Assembly (NCBI RefSeq): GCF_001425165.1
Contig: NZ_LMDU01000013.1
Coordinates: 409,315 to 473,314, forward strand
From: Pelomonas sp. Root405
Lineage (GTDB): Bacteria; Pseudomonadota; Gammaproteobacteria; Burkholderiales; Burkholderiaceae_C
Reading direction: 5' to 3'
DNA length: 64,000 nucleotides
The position numbers were made by a program, and so were the translations under genes. This document shows, piece by piece, positions 17,681-26,648 of this stretch (the first letter of the stretch is position 1; every line of letters begins with the position of its first letter). The notes under the pieces were generated by a model, which saw only the letters and a program-made list of their open reading frames with translations, was not told where the DNA came from and did no database searches.

Positions 17681-18268
17681 ATGGCTGAAACCGCCCTCAA
17701 AACCCTGAACGTCCGCGAGCGCCTGCTGGGCGTGGCATCCGAGCTGTTCTACAAGAACGGTGTGCGGGCCGTTGGCATCGACCTCGTCATCGAGCAGGCC
17801 GGCGTCGCCAAGAGCAGCCTTTACCGCCACTTCCGAACCAAGGACGACCTCATCGTTGCCTTCCTGGAGCGTGAGGACGTGGACTTCTGGGCCACGTGGG
17901 ATGGCGTCGCCGCGGAGAACACCGGCGACGCGAGCGCCGAGCTGGCAGCCCAGATGCGTTGGATCGGCGAGCGGTTGGGCCGCGCCAACTACCGCGGCTG
18001 CCCGCAGATCAATGTGGCCGCCGAGTTCGCCGAGCAGGATCACCCGGCCCGCCAGGTGGCACGTGCCCACATGCAGGCACTGCGCTCCCGCTTGACGGAC
18101 CTTGCCAGGCGTCTTGATGTGCTCCGGCCGGACATGCTGGCTGCCCAGCTCGCCGTGCTCGTCAACGGCGCCTTCGTCAGCGCCGAGTTGCTGGCACCCT
18201 ACGAAGCGACGGCCGTGCTGCTTGAGGCACAGCGCGCCCTCGTGGAATCCGCACGCCGCGCGGTGTGA
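17681..18268 (+). CDS. TetR family transcriptional regulator
   Basis: A 195-residue regulator. The helix-turn-helix covers about residues 12-58 (RERLLGVASELFYKNGVRAVGIDLVIEQAGVAKSSLYRHF, then KDDLIVAFL), the standard TetR DNA-binding domain; the C-terminal part would bind a small ligand. It is transcribed away from the saccharopine-dehydrogenase-like gene, and the palindromes between them make local autoregulation likely. The ligand is unknown, but relatives next to such oxidoreductases often respond to reactive electrophiles or lipophilic compounds. Confidence 0.93.
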   Translation: MAETALKTLNVRERLLGVASELFYKNGVRAVGIDLVIEQAGVAKSSLYRHFRTKDDLIVAFLEREDVDFWATWDGVAAENTGDASAELAAQMRWIGERLGRANYRGCPQINVAAEFAEQDHPARQVARAHMQALRSRLTDLARRLDVLRPDMLAAQLAVLVNGAFVSAELLAPYEATAVLLEAQRALVESARRAV

Positions 18269-18270
18269 CA

Positions 18271-18322
18271 CATGCCGCAAGGCATGAGCACATGACAAAA
18301 GCTTTGTTGGGCTTTATGTCAT
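18271..18322. other. Two stem-loops after the tetR stop codon
   Basis: CATGCC-GCAA-GGCATG forms a perfect six-bp hairpin two bases after the tetR stop. A second structure pairs ATGACAAAAGC (18292-18302) with GCTTTATGTCAT (18311-18322) with a single bulge. Neither is followed by a T-run, so they could be an imperfect terminator or an operator for the amidotransferase gene downstream. Confidence 0.4.
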
Positions 18323-18377
18323 CCATCGTCAGACTTGTGGCGTTGCAATCAGCACCGACAGCTTTGCGCCCCACCCG

Positions 18378-19178
18378 ATGTGTGAGCTTTTCGCCCTCAA
18401 CAGCCGCCAGCCAGCCGCCGCCACCTTCTCCCTGAGTGGCTTTGCCGCCCGCGGCGGGCGCACCGCAGACCATGTCGACGGCTGGGGAGTCGCCTTCCAC
18501 GAAGGCGAGGACTGCGAAGTGGTCGTCGAGGACAGCCCGGCAGCCGACTCCGCCAAGGCCCGGCACTACGGCCACCACCCGGTGCGCGCACGCAACATCC
18601 TGGCCCATATCCGCAAGGCCACCCAGGGCGCCCGCGCGATGGAGAACTGCCACCCCTTTCGCCGCGAATGGGCTGGGCGCATCTGGGTCTTCGCCCACAA
18701 CGGCGACCTCAAAGACTTCCACCCACAGCTTTCCGGCGGCTTCAAGCCCACCGGCCAGACGGACAGCGAGCGCGCCTTCTGCCTGTTGATGCAGCGTCTG
18801 CAACAGCACTTCGGCAACCACCTGCCTGACTGGCCCGAGCTGGCCGAGACGCTGACGCCCTGGATCCACGAGATCGCCGAGCACGGCCGCTTCAACCTGC
18901 TGCTGACCGATGGCCGCGCCATGCTGGCGCATGCATCCACAAAGCTGCACTGGCTGCAGCGCCGCCCGCCCTTCGGCCACGTTTCCTTGCGCGACGGCGA
19001 TCTCAGCGTGGACCTGGCCACCGTGAACAACCCGGCCGACCGCATGGCGCTGGTCTCGACCGAGCCGCTTACCCATGGCGAAGCCTGGCAGCCGTTCACG
19101 GCCGGCGAGGTGCGCGTGTTCGAGGACGGCGACTGCATCTTCGTCAGCGAAGGCGTCGCCGTGGCTGCTGCCGCCTGA
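18378..19178 (+). CDS. Class II glutamine amidotransferase (YafJ-like)
   Basis: A 266-residue N-terminal-nucleophile hydrolase of the class II glutamine amidotransferase fold. Cys2 directly after the initiator Met is the expected nucleophile (MCELFALN), which fixes the start. Other conserved parts are HVDGWGVAFHEG (about residues 32-43), LAHIRKAT (ammonia-donor binding) and FAHNGDL near residue 110. Proteins of this size lack a synthase domain and resemble E. coli YafJ or the EgtC group; no ergothioneine genes are nearby, so the acceptor is unknown. It stands alone between tetR and a gene remnant. Confidence 0.88.
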   Translation: MCELFALNSRQPAAATFSLSGFAARGGRTADHVDGWGVAFHEGEDCEVVVEDSPAADSAKARHYGHHPVRARNILAHIRKATQGARAMENCHPFRREWAGRIWVFAHNGDLKDFHPQLSGGFKPTGQTDSERAFCLLMQRLQQHFGNHLPDWPELAETLTPWIHEIAEHGRFNLLLTDGRAMLAHASTKLHWLQRRPPFGHVSLRDGDLSVDLATVNNPADRMALVSTEPLTHGEAWQPFTAGEVRVFEDGDCIFVSEGVAVAAAA

Positions 19179-19234
19179 GGCGCAGAGCCCAGGGACGCCC
19201 CCGTCGCGCGTGGCGGGGGGGCGCTTCGGTCAGC

Positions 19235-19450
19235 TCAATCCAGGCGGATGCTCGTGGCCGCACGCGGGTAGAAGGCGTTGTCCCCCGCCGTGCCGCTGCC
19301 GCCCTCACCCCACGCATTGCTGCCCCAGCTCCACACAGAGCCATCACGGCCGCGCGCCAGCACATGGGCGCCAAAGGCCAGCTCGTCGATGGCGGGCAGG
19401 CCAACTGAGGGTCCAGCACGCCGCTGCGCAGGATGGTGCCCGATCCATGC
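19235..19450 (-). pseudogene. RCC1-repeat protein remnant, C-terminal
   Basis: The minus strand encodes the end of an RCC1 (beta-propeller) repeat protein: AIDELAFGAHVLARGRDG, then SVWSWGSNAWGEGGSGTAG and a stop. About 20 codons further upstream the homologous sequence continues in another frame (GSGTILRSGVLDPQL), so there is a frameshift near 19390-19400. Nothing of the remaining repeats precedes it before the stop of the TerB gene. It is therefore a decayed fragment. The 325-bp gap between the amidotransferase and TerB genes contains nothing else recognisable apart from a GC-rich hairpin (19196-19223) after the amidotransferase stop. Confidence 0.7.
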
Positions 19451-19503
19451 TGACGGCGCGGCGGCCGGCCTCAGGCACCGCGCTCCTGCCCGGGCGGGTT
19501 GCG

Positions 19504-20667
19504 TCAGCGGCCCGGCCGCCTCTTGATCCGCTCGATGCCGGCCTTGGCCAGGTCCAGCGTGCGCTTGGCGGCTCCCTCGACCTGCTCGGGCGCTGGCAGC
19601 TTGTCTTGCGCCCATGAAGCGGCCTTCTGTACCGTCTGCTGCACCTGCGTCGCGGCGGTGCTCGTCATGGCCTGCAGCTGCTCGGGCGTCGGCAGCCGCT
19701 CGCGCGTCCAGTCGGCGGCTTCCTTGGCCGTGGAGCCCAATTGCTCGGCACCCGAGCGGGCACCGAGCCAAGCTTTGCTCGCCGCGGTGCCGGCCGCCGC
19801 CTGCAATTCCTCCGTCTTGGGCAGGCGCTCGCGCGCCCATCCGGCCGCGTCCTTGGCCGTGCTGCCCAGCTGCTCGGCCGCCTTGCCGGCACCGGACCTC
19901 GCCGCAAGCCAGGCCTTGGCGAGCGGGCCATCCGGCTCCTCCAGCAACCGCGCCAGGCTGGCGGCGAGCGCCACTTCCTCCGCCTCGCTCAGCGGCCCGC
20001 CGGCCTCCAGCAGCTTGCGCAGAAACTGCCCCAGATCAGTGGCGATGGCCTTGTGGTTGCAATCGGGGTTGGCGTGTAGGAAGGCCGACAGCTCCGCCGC
20101 CATTTCCTCGACCGATCCCTGCATGACGCCGGGCTCGATCTTCTCGATGGCCTGGGTGACGAAACCTTCGTCCAAGCCCCAGTCGTCCACCAGGTGCTGC
20201 ACCAGCGCCTGCCGTTCGGCGGACTCGATGCGGCCGTCCACCGCGGCCAGCCGCAGCGCCAGCGGCGCGATGAGGTCGAACAGCGCCAGGCCGAGCGTGT
20301 CCAGCGGCGTGTTCAGGAACTTCGGGATCTCGATGACACGCGAGCCCTTGGTGTCGCCCAACCAGCGATAGAGGCCGTAGCAGGCGCCACCGGAAGCGAG
20401 TGCCGCAACGGCTACCCAGCCGACCGGCGTGGCAGCCGCGCCCAAGCCCAGGGCGCCCGCCTTGGCCAGCGCTGCGCCGGCCCCGGCGGCGCCGAGCACG
20501 TCCCAGATCTCGCGGGTGCGGTTGATCATGCGCAGCGACGCATAGGCGTTCTCGCCGATGGCCAGCTTGGCCTTAAAGCGCAGGGGTTCGGCGACGACTT
20601 GCGTGACGCCCTGGAGCGCGGTTCCGGGTTCGGCTGTAGGGACGGTGGGCTGCTGCTGGGTGCTCAT
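19504..20667 (-). CDS. TerB-domain protein with amphipathic C-terminal repeats
   Basis: A 387-residue protein. Residues about 55-95 are a glycine/alanine-rich hydrophobic stretch that could insert in the membrane. Residues about 115-235 form a TerB-like helical domain (IAPLALRLAAVDGRIESAERQAL, VEEMAAELSAFLHANPDCN), named from tellurite resistance but common in phage and stress proteins. The C-terminus holds about three degenerate repeats of some 37 residues built on GSTAKDAAGWARERLPxxEELQA. The chosen ATG begins MSTQQQ; its ribosome site is weak, and an in-frame TTG three codons earlier is no better. Function is unknown; a role in membrane stress or colicin/phage tolerance is only a family-based guess. 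Confidence 0.72.
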   Translation of the reverse strand: MSTQQQPTVPTAEPGTALQGVTQVVAEPLRFKAKLAIGENAYASLRMINRTREIWDVLGAAGAGAALAKAGALGLGAAATPVGWVAVAALASGGACYGLYRWLGDTKGSRVIEIPKFLNTPLDTLGLALFDLIAPLALRLAAVDGRIESAERQALVQHLVDDWGLDEGFVTQAIEKIEPGVMQGSVEEMAAELSAFLHANPDCNHKAIATDLGQFLRKLLEAGGPLSEAEEVALAASLARLLEEPDGPLAKAWLAARSGAGKAAEQLGSTAKDAAGWARERLPKTEELQAAAGTAASKAWLGARSGAEQLGSTAKEAADWTRERLPTPEQLQAMTSTAATQVQQTVQKAASWAQDKLPAPEQVEGAAKRTLDLAKAGIERIKRRPGR

Positions 20668-20720
20668 GGCAGCCAATATAGAGGGAGAGGGTGGGAGGGG
20701 ATCCGGCGTGCCCGAAACGG

Positions 20721-20811
20721 CTCGTCAAAGCGGTCCAATCTAGGCACAAAGCGCAGTCGTAGCTGAGGCTACGGCGAGCATTTGCAACGACGAGTGGGCC
20801 GCTTTGGCGAG
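20721..20811. repeat. Structured inverted-repeat (REP-like) intergenic element
   Basis: The outer arms CTCGTCAAAGCGG (20721-20733) and CCGCTTTGGCGAG (20799-20811) pair at 12 of 13 positions. Inside is a perfect hairpin CGTAGC-TGAG-GCTACG (20758-20773). The whole element folds as a roughly 91-nt stem with an inner hairpin and lies between garD and the TerB gene. It looks like a dispersed palindromic repeat rather than a terminator, as no T-run follows. Confidence 0.55.
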
Positions 20812-20845
20812 GCAAGGCGGGCTTGCAGGATTCCCTTCCACCCTC

Positions 20846-22435
20846 TTAGGTCACCGGCGCCGGATTGAACAACACCAAGCTGTTATGCAGCTTCCAGTGC
20901 TCAGCCCAGGTCTTCTTCCGTCCACTGGCGACGTCAAGCAGCAGGCGGAACATTTCCCAGCCGGTCTCCTCGATCGTCGCTTCGCCGTCAGCGATGCGGC
21001 CGGCGTTGATGTCCATCAGGTCGTGCCAGCGGCGCGCCAGGTCCGTGCGCGTGGCGACCTTGACGACCGGGCATTCGGCCAAGCCGTAGGGCGTGCCGCG
21101 GCCGGTGGTGAAGATGTGCAGGTTCATGCCGGCCGCCAGTTGCAGCGTGCCGCAGATAAAGTCGCTGGCCGGCGTGGCGGCATAGACGAGGCCGCGCTGG
21201 TCGCGCCGCAGCTTCTCGCCCGGCGACAACACATGCGAGATGGCCGAGCTGCCGCTCTTGATGATGGAGCCCATGGCCTTCTCGGCGATGTTGCTCAGGC
21301 CGCCGGCCTTGTTGCCGGGCGTGGTGTTGGCCGAGCGGTCGACGCGGCCGCGGTCCAGGTAGCGGTCGTACCAGCCCAGCTCCCGAATGATCGCGTCGGC
21401 GACTTCCGGCGTGGCGGCGCGGCTGGTGAGCTGCTCGACGGCGTCGCGCACTTCAGTGTTTTCGCTGAACATGATGGTGGCGCCAGCGCGCACCAGCAGG
21501 TCGGCGCAGAAGCCCACCGCCGGATTGGCCGTCACGCCGGAGAACGCGTCGCTGCCGCCGCATTGCACGCCGACGACGAGTTCGCTGGCCGGCACGGTCT
21601 CGCGCTTGCGGGCGTTCAGGCGCTCCAGATGCGGCCGGGCGCTGTTGAGGATGTCGTCGAGCATGGACATGAAGCCGACGTGCGAGTCGTCCTGGAGGCA
21701 TATCGTCTCCGGCCCGCTAGCCGGGTCGCGCTCGTCGGTGATCGGAAAGGAGCCGGGCGGCAGCAGCCGTGCGGGCTGCAGCTTTTCGCAGCCGAGGCTG
21801 ACGACCATGACCTCGCCGCCGAAGTTGGGGTTCAGCGCGATGTTCTTCAGCGTGCGGATGGGAATGATGGCGTCGGGCGCGTCGATGGCCACACCGCAGC
21901 CATAGCTGTGCTCCAGGCCGATGACATCGTCGACGCTCGGGAATTGCGGCAGCAGTTCAGCTTTGATGCGCGCCACGGCCTGGGCGACGACGCCGGAGAC
22001 GCACTGAACGGTGGTCGTGATAGCAAGGATATTGCGCGTACCCACCGAGCCATCCTTGTTGCGATAGCCCTCGAAGGTGAAGCCCTCCAGCGGCTCGGCA
22101 GCGGGCGGCTTCACGGTGGCGATGGGCAGACCTTCCAGCGCACGGGCTGACGGCATCTGCAGCAAGCGCTCGTGCACCCAACTTCCGGCTGAAATGGACT
22201 TCAGCGCATAGCCGATGGGCACGCCATAGCGCAGCACCGCCTCGCCCTCGGCAATGTCGCGCAGCGCGACTTTGTGGCCCTGGGGCACCTTGTCGAGCAG
22301 CGCCAGGCCGGCGCCCGGCACGCCCTCGGGCAGCACGGTGCCCGCGGCCAAGCCGCCGTCATTGGCCACGATGGCGACGTTGTCCTCCGCGCGCATGCGC
22401 AGCGTCAGGGGCGGACGGGGGGAAACATCAGGCAT
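20846..22435 (-). CDS. garD: Galactarate dehydratase
   Basis: A 529-residue UxaA-family lyase that dehydrates galactarate to 5-dehydro-4-deoxy-D-glucarate, an iron-dependent cytoplasmic step. Sequence blocks agree closely with E. coli Gar[17 protein letters not shown] at the N-terminus, [69 protein letters not shown] and the exact ending FNPAPVT. Length also matches (E. coli 523). It is divergent from a FadR-type regulator, across a gap with two palindromes, and the rest of the pathway (kdgD, gudD, semialdehyde dehydrogenase) lies behind that regulator. Confidence 0.96.
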   Translation of the reverse strand: MPDVSPRPPLTLRMRAEDNVAIVANDGGLAAGTVLPEGVPGAGLALLDKVPQGHKVALRDIAEGEAVLRYGVPIGYALKSISAGSWVHERLLQMPSARALEGLPIATVKPPAAEPLEGFTFEGYRNKDGSVGTRNILAITTTVQCVSGVVAQAVARIKAELLPQFPSVDDVIGLEHSYGCGVAIDAPDAIIPIRTLKNIALNPNFGGEVMVVSLGCEKLQPARLLPPGSFPITDERDPASGPETICLQDDSHVGFMSMLDDILNSARPHLERLNARKRETVPASELVVGVQCGGSDAFSGVTANPAVGFCADLLVRAGATIMFSENTEVRDAVEQLTSRAATPEVADAIIRELGWYDRYLDRGRVDRSANTTPGNKAGGLSNIAEKAMGSIIKSGSSAISHVLSPGEKLRRDQRGLVYAATPASDFICGTLQLAAGMNLHIFTTGRGTPYGLAECPVVKVATRTDLARRWHDLMDINAGRIADGEATIEETGWEMFRLLLDVASGRKKTWAEHWKLHNSLVLFNPAPVT

Positions 22436-22465
22436 GGCGGCGGCGAGCGTTGCTAAAGTTGAGTG

Positions 22466-22495
22466 GACGTACGTCGTCTAGTTGTCGTACAACTA
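22466..22495. promoter_or_regulatory. Palindromic operators between garD and the FadR-type regulator
   Basis: Two palindromes lie close together: GACGTACGTC (22466-22475) and TAGTTGT-CGT-ACAACTA (22479-22495, perfect seven-base arms). The second has the short-arm, odd-spacer form typical of FadR-subfamily operators. The pair sits 31 bp before garD and 47 bp before the regulator gene, so the regulator probably represses both directions. Confidence 0.75.
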
Positions 22496-22541
22496 ACGTC
22501 ACTTTAGACGCGCTGTCCATTTCAAAACCTCGGGTTAACCC

Positions 22542-23294
22542 TTGAATCAAGCTCTTGGCCGCCGCCGGCCGCGCACGCTGGCCCTCGAACTGGTCGATTC
22601 GCTCGGTGATCGCATCCGGGCCGGCCAGTTGCAGACGGGCGACAAGTTGCCTACCGAAGCGGCCATCATGGGGGAGTTCGAGGTCAGTCGCACTGTCGTG
22701 CGGGAGGCCATCTCCAAGCTGCAGGCGGCCGGGCTCGTGGAGACGCGGCATGGCATCGGCACCTTCGTGCTCGGCGCTGGCGATGCGCCCTCTTTCAAGA
22801 TCACGCCGGAGCAGTTCGGCACGCTGCAGGACGTGATTGCCGTGCTGGAGCTGCGCATCGGGCTGGAGACTGAGGCCGCAGGGCTGGCCGCCCAGCGCCG
22901 TACTGCCGGCGACCTCACCGCCTTGCGCAAGGCGCTCGACGCCGTGATCGCTGCCGTCGAAGCCGGCGAGGACTCGGTCGCCGCCGACTTCCAGTTCCAC
23001 CTGGAGATCGCGCGCGCCACGCAGAACGGCCATTTCGCAGAACTGATGGCGACGCTGGGAAGTCAGATCATCCCGCGCGCCCGGCTGGAGCCGGTGGCCG
23101 ACATGAGTGCCGAGCGGCTGGCCTATATGCGGCGGGTGAACGCCGAGCACGAGAGCATCCTCGACGCTATCGCCAGTCAGGACGCCGAGTCCGCCCGCGC
23201 AGCGATGCGCACCCACCTTTCCAACAGCCGCGAGCGGCGCCGCCGCGCCCAGGCAGAACTGCCCAATCTGGGCGGTGTAAAGAACCGCCGATAA
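22542..23294 (+). CDS. FadR-subfamily GntR regulator of aldarate catabolism
   Basis: A 250-residue regulator. The winged helix lies at about residues 12-75 (LVDSLGDRIRAGQLQTGDKLPTEAAIM, VSRTVVREAISKLQAAGLVETRHGIGTFV). The C-terminal all-helical FCD domain has the metal/ligand-binding pattern (DFQFHLEIARATQN; HESILDAIASQD). The start is TTG; no better in-frame codon begins the N-terminal helix. It lies between garD and kdgD, so galactarate, glucarate or 5-dehydro-4-deoxyglucarate is the likely inducer. Confidence 0.92.
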   Translation: MNQALGRRRPRTLALELVDSLGDRIRAGQLQTGDKLPTEAAIMGEFEVSRTVVREAISKLQAAGLVETRHGIGTFVLGAGDAPSFKITPEQFGTLQDVIAVLELRIGLETEAAGLAAQRRTAGDLTALRKALDAVIAAVEAGEDSVAADFQFHLEIARATQNGHFAELMATLGSQIIPRARLEPVADMSAERLAYMRRVNAEHESILDAIASQDAESARAAMRTHLSNSRERRRRAQAELPNLGGVKNRR

Positions 23295-23327
23295 CGGGTT
23301 ATCCCTAGTCTACTGTGATTTGATTGG

Positions 23328-23349
23328 AGTTGTACGATGACCTACAACT
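23328..23349. promoter_or_regulatory. Second copy of the AGTTGT/ACAACT arms at the kdgD 5' end
   Basis: AGTTGT (23328-23333) and ACAACT (23344-23349) repeat the arms of the palindrome upstream of garD, but with a ten-base spacer instead of three. The site spans the first possible kdgD ATG (23337), which supports the later start at 23379 if it is a real operator. Confidence 0.45.
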
Positions 23350-23378
23350 TCTTTATTCCACACGACGGAGACCTGCCC

Positions 23379-24290
23379 ATGTCGCCCCAAGAACTCAAAG
23401 CCGTCCTCGAAGCAGGTCTGCTGTCCTTCCCGCTGACCGACTTCGACGCGCAGTTGAATTTCGCGGCCAAGCCGTATGCCGAGCGCCTGGAATGGCTGCA
23501 GCCCTACGGCGCGTCGGCGCTGTTCGCGGCCGGTGGCACGGGTGAGTTCTTCTCGCTGGAGCCGGGCGAGTACAGCGACGTCATCAAGGTGGCGCTGGAC
23601 ACCTGCCGCGGCCGCACACCCATCCTGGCCGGTGCCGGTGGCGGCACTCGTGTGGCCATCCAGTACGCCCAGGAAGCCGAGCGCCTCGGCGCCCAGGGCG
23701 TGCTGCTGCTGCCCCACTACCTGACTGAGGCCAGCCAGGAAGGATTGATCGCCCACGTCGAGGCCGTCTGCAAGAGCGTCAAGTTCGGCGTCGTCGTCTA
23801 CAACCGCGGCGCCTGCAAGCTGACGCCCGCGTCGCTGCTGGTGCTGGCCGACCGCTGCCCCAACCTGATCGGCTTCAAGGACGGCCTGGGCGACATCGAG
23901 AAGTTCGTCTCCATCCGCCAGACGCTGGGCGACCGCTTCGCCTACCTGGGCGGCCTGCCCACGGCCGAGTTGTTCGCCGGTGCCTACAAGGCCATGGGCT
24001 GCCCGGTCTACTCGTCGGCCGTCTTCAACTTCATCCCGAAAACGGCGATGGAGTTCTACAACGCGCATGCCGCCAACGACACCGAGACCTGCAACCGCCT
24101 GGTGCGCGACTTCTTCATCCCTTACGTGGCGCTGCGCAACAAGGGTGAGGGCTATGCCGTGTCCATCGTGAAGGCCGGCGCCACGCTGGTCGGCCACACG
24201 GCCGGCCCGGTGCGCCCGCCGCTGTCCGACATGCTGCCCGCCGAGGTCGACCAGCTCAGCGCGCTGATCTCCAAGCTCGGCCCGCAGTAA
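23379..24290 (+). CDS. kdgD: 5-dehydro-4-deoxyglucarate dehydratase
   Basis: A 303-residue DapA/NAL-superfamily aldolase-type TIM barrel that dehydrates and decarboxylates 5-dehydro-4-deoxyglucarate to 2,5-dioxopentanoate (alpha-ketoglutarate semialdehyde). The Schiff-base lysine lies in [21 protein letters not shown] (phosphate-loop equivalent), [11 protein letters not shown] and [15 protein letters not shown] [10 protein letters not shown] are diagnostic of KdgD. The chosen ATG ([22 protein letters not shown]) has GGAG eight bases upstream and gives the family length. An in-frame ATG at 23337 with GGAG would add 14 residues. It is first in the operon kdgD-bug-gudD-aldehyde dehydrogenase. 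Confidence 0.95.
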   Translation: MSPQELKAVLEAGLLSFPLTDFDAQLNFAAKPYAERLEWLQPYGASALFAAGGTGEFFSLEPGEYSDVIKVALDTCRGRTPILAGAGGGTRVAIQYAQEAERLGAQGVLLLPHYLTEASQEGLIAHVEAVCKSVKFGVVVYNRGACKLTPASLLVLADRCPNLIGFKDGLGDIEKFVSIRQTLGDRFAYLGGLPTAELFAGAYKAMGCPVYSSAVFNFIPKTAMEFYNAHAANDTETCNRLVRDFFIPYVALRNKGEGYAVSIVKAGATLVGHTAGPVRPPLSDMLPAEVDQLSALISKLGPQ

Positions 24291-24324
24291 GCCCGTTCCC
24301 GAACAACCACCTGGAGACAAACCA

Positions 24325-25296
24325 ATGAAGCGACTGCTGACCTCCGTGCTGCTCAGCCTCACGGCTCTTTCGATCACCGGCACTGCTGTGGCCCAGGCCT
24401 GGCCGGCCAAGCCGGTGACGCTGCTGGTGCCCTTCCCGCCCGGCGGCTCCACCGACGCCATTGCACGCCTGCTGAGCAACAAGCTGCCGGAAAGCGTCGG
24501 CGGCAGCTTCGTCGTCGACAACCGCGGCGGCGCGGGCGGCACCATCGGCACGGCCATGGTCAAGCGCGCGGCGCCGGATGGCTACACCGTCCTCGTCACG
24601 TCGCTCGGGCCGCTGGTCATCGGCCCGCATCTGCTGAAGAACCTGCCCTACGACCCGACCAAGGACCTCGACTACATCACCGTTGCCGTGCAGGCGCCCA
24701 ACGTGCTGGTCGTGCCCGCCGCGTCGCCGCACAAGACCATGGCCGAGGTGCTCGCCTTCCTAAAGGCCAACCCGCAGAAGATGAGCTTCGGCACGTCTGG
24801 CAACGGCTCCAGCGACCACATCACCGCCGAGCTGTTCTGGCAGCAGACGGGCACCACCGGCCTGCACATTCCCTACAAGGGCGGCGGCCCGGTCATGACC
24901 GATCTGCTGGGCAACCAGGTGGATTCCAGCTTCATGAACATCAACACCGCGCTGCCGCAGATCAAGGCCGGCAAGCTGCGCGCGCTTGGCATCACCAGCA
25001 CCGCCCGCTCGCCGGTACTGCCCGACGTGCAGACCATGGACGAGCTGGGCATCAAGGGCGTGCAGGTGTACTCGTGGCAGGCTGTCGCGGCGCCCAAGGG
25101 TCTGCCCGCCGACGTCAAGGCCAAGCTGCACGCCGGCATCGTCAAGACGCTGAACGCCGCGGACGTGAAGCCAAAGTTGCTGGAGCAGGGCTTCGAGATC
25201 GTTGCCAACACGCCCGAGCAGTTCACCGCCTTCCAAAACGCCGAATTCGAGCGCTGGAAGAAAGTCATCATCGAGCGAAAGATCACTGCAGATTGA
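24325..25296 (+). CDS. Bug/TctC-type periplasmic binding protein, aldarate operon
   Basis: A 323-residue tripartite tricarboxylate transporter substrate-binding protein. The signal peptide (about 24 residues, ending AVAQA) is followed by the family motif YPxKP-like [24 protein letters not shown], with later landmarks [27 protein letters not shown] and the carboxylate-binding HIPYKGGGP. Its place between kdgD and gudD suggests it captures galactarate or glucarate. No TctA/TctB membrane genes are nearby, as is common for the many orphan Bug proteins of Burkholderiales. GGAG lies eight bases before the ATG. Confidence 0.92.
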   Translation: MKRLLTSVLLSLTALSITGTAVAQAWPAKPVTLLVPFPPGGSTDAIARLLSNKLPESVGGSFVVDNRGGAGGTIGTAMVKRAAPDGYTVLVTSLGPLVIGPHLLKNLPYDPTKDLDYITVAVQAPNVLVVPAASPHKTMAEVLAFLKANPQKMSFGTSGNGSSDHITAELFWQQTGTTGLHIPYKGGGPVMTDLLGNQVDSSFMNINTALPQIKAGKLRALGITSTARSPVLPDVQTMDELGIKGVQVYSWQAVAAPKGLPADVKAKLHAGIVKTLNAADVKPKLLEQGFEIVANTPEQFTAFQNAEFERWKKVIIERKITAD

Positions 25297-25304
25297 CTCT
25301 CGCC

Positions 25305-26636
25305 ATGAGCAGTTCCACACCCGTCATCAAAGAGCTGCGTGTCATCCCCGTCGCCGGGCGCGACGGCATGCTGCTCAACCTCAGCGGCGCCCATGCGCCG
25401 TTCTTCACCCGCAACATCCTGATCCTGACAGACAGCGCCGGGAACACCGGCGTCGGCGAGGTGCCGGGCGGCGAGAAGATCCGCCAAACGCTGGAGGACG
25501 CGCGCGCACTGGTTGTCGGCCAGCCGGTCGGCTCGCACCAGGGCCTGCTGCAGACGGTGCAGAAGGCCTTCGCCGACCGCGACGTCGGCGGCCGCGGGCT
25601 GCAGACCTTTGACCTGCGCACCACCATCCATGCCGTCACGGCCATCGAGTCGGCGATGCTCGATCTGCTCGGCCAGCACCTCGGCCTGCCGGTCGCCGCG
25701 CTGCTCGGCGAAGGCCAGCAGCGCGACGCGGTCGAGATGCTGGGTTATCTGTTCTTCGTCGGCGACAAGGGCAAGACCGACTTGCCCTACCACTCGGAGC
25801 CTGACGCCGACAACGACTGGTTCCGCCTGCGCCACGATGTGGCGATGACCCCCGAGGCGGTGGTGAAGCTCGCCGAAGCCGCGCGCGAGCGTTACGGCTT
25901 CAACGACTTCAAGCTCAAGGGCGGCGTGCTGCGCGGTGACGAGGAGGTCGTGGCCATCCGCGCGCTGCACGAGCGCTTCCCCGACGCCCGCGTGACGCTG
26001 GACCCGAATGGCGGCTGGCTGCTGAAGGACGCGATCCGGCTGATGCGCGACATGAAGGGCGTGCTGGCCTACGCCGAAGACCCCTGCGGCGCCGAGGACG
26101 GCTTCTCCGGTCGCGAGGTGATGGCCGAGTTCCGCCGCGCCACCGGCCTGCTCACGGCCACCAACATGGTCGCCACCGACTGGCGCCAATTGAGCCACGC
26201 GCTGTCGCTGCAGAGTGTGGACATCCCGCTGGCCGACCCGCACTTCTGGACCATGGCCGGCTCGGTGCGCGTGGCGCAGACCTGCCGCGACTGGGGGCTG
26301 ACCTGGGGCTCGCACTCCAACAACCACTTCGACATCTCGCTGGCGATGTTCACGCACGTGGGCGCCGCCGCGCCAGGCAAGGTCACGGCCATCGACACGC
26401 ACTGGATCTGGCAGGACGGCCAGCGCCTGACGAAGGAGCCGCTGCAGATCGTCGACGGCCACGTCAAGGTGCCGGCCAAGCCGGGTTTGGGTGTTGAGCT
26501 GGACATGGCCGAGGTCGAGAAGGCCCACGCGCTCTACAAGCAATACGGCCTAGGGGCACGCGATGACGCCATCGCGATGCAATATCTGATCCCCGGCTGG
26601 ACCTTCAACCCCAAGCGCCCCGCCCTAGACCGCTAA
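25305..26636 (+). CDS. gudD: Glucarate dehydratase
   Basis: A 443-residue enolase-superfamily enzyme, close to E. coli GudD (446), that dehydrates D-glucarate (and L-idarate) to 5-dehydro-4-deoxyglucarate. Visible residues are the KxK pair in FKLKGG (about residue 205), the metal ligands in [15 protein letters not shown] and ATNMVATDW, and the catalytic His in [10 protein letters not shown]. The ATG lies eight bases after the binding-protein stop; the open frame upstream of it is a shadow of that gene. With garD it feeds two stereoisomeric sugar diacids into the same intermediate for kdgD. Confidence 0.96.
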   Translation: MSSSTPVIKELRVIPVAGRDGMLLNLSGAHAPFFTRNILILTDSAGNTGVGEVPGGEKIRQTLEDARALVVGQPVGSHQGLLQTVQKAFADRDVGGRGLQTFDLRTTIHAVTAIESAMLDLLGQHLGLPVAALLGEGQQRDAVEMLGYLFFVGDKGKTDLPYHSEPDADNDWFRLRHDVAMTPEAVVKLAEAARERYGFNDFKLKGGVLRGDEEVVAIRALHERFPDARVTLDPNGGWLLKDAIRLMRDMKGVLAYAEDPCGAEDGFSGREVMAEFRRATGLLTATNMVATDWRQLSHALSLQSVDIPLADPHFWTMAGSVRVAQTCRDWGLTWGSHSNNHFDISLAMFTHVGAAAPGKVTAIDTHWIWQDGQRLTKEPLQIVDGHVKVPAKPGLGVELDMAEVEKAHALYKQYGLGARDDAIAMQYLIPGWTFNPKRPALDR

Positions 26637-26648
26637 CCCGCTCATCCC

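Noticed and set aside
18177..19076. Minus-strand open frame overlapping the glutamine amidotransferase
   Set aside because: The plus-strand frame begins exactly with the required Met-Cys and has all family motifs.
23337..23378. Upstream ATG for kdgD giving 14 extra residues
   Set aside because: It has a good ribosome site, but the later ATG also does, matches the family length and N-terminus, and the upstream codon lies inside an operator-like repeat. Kept as an alternative only.
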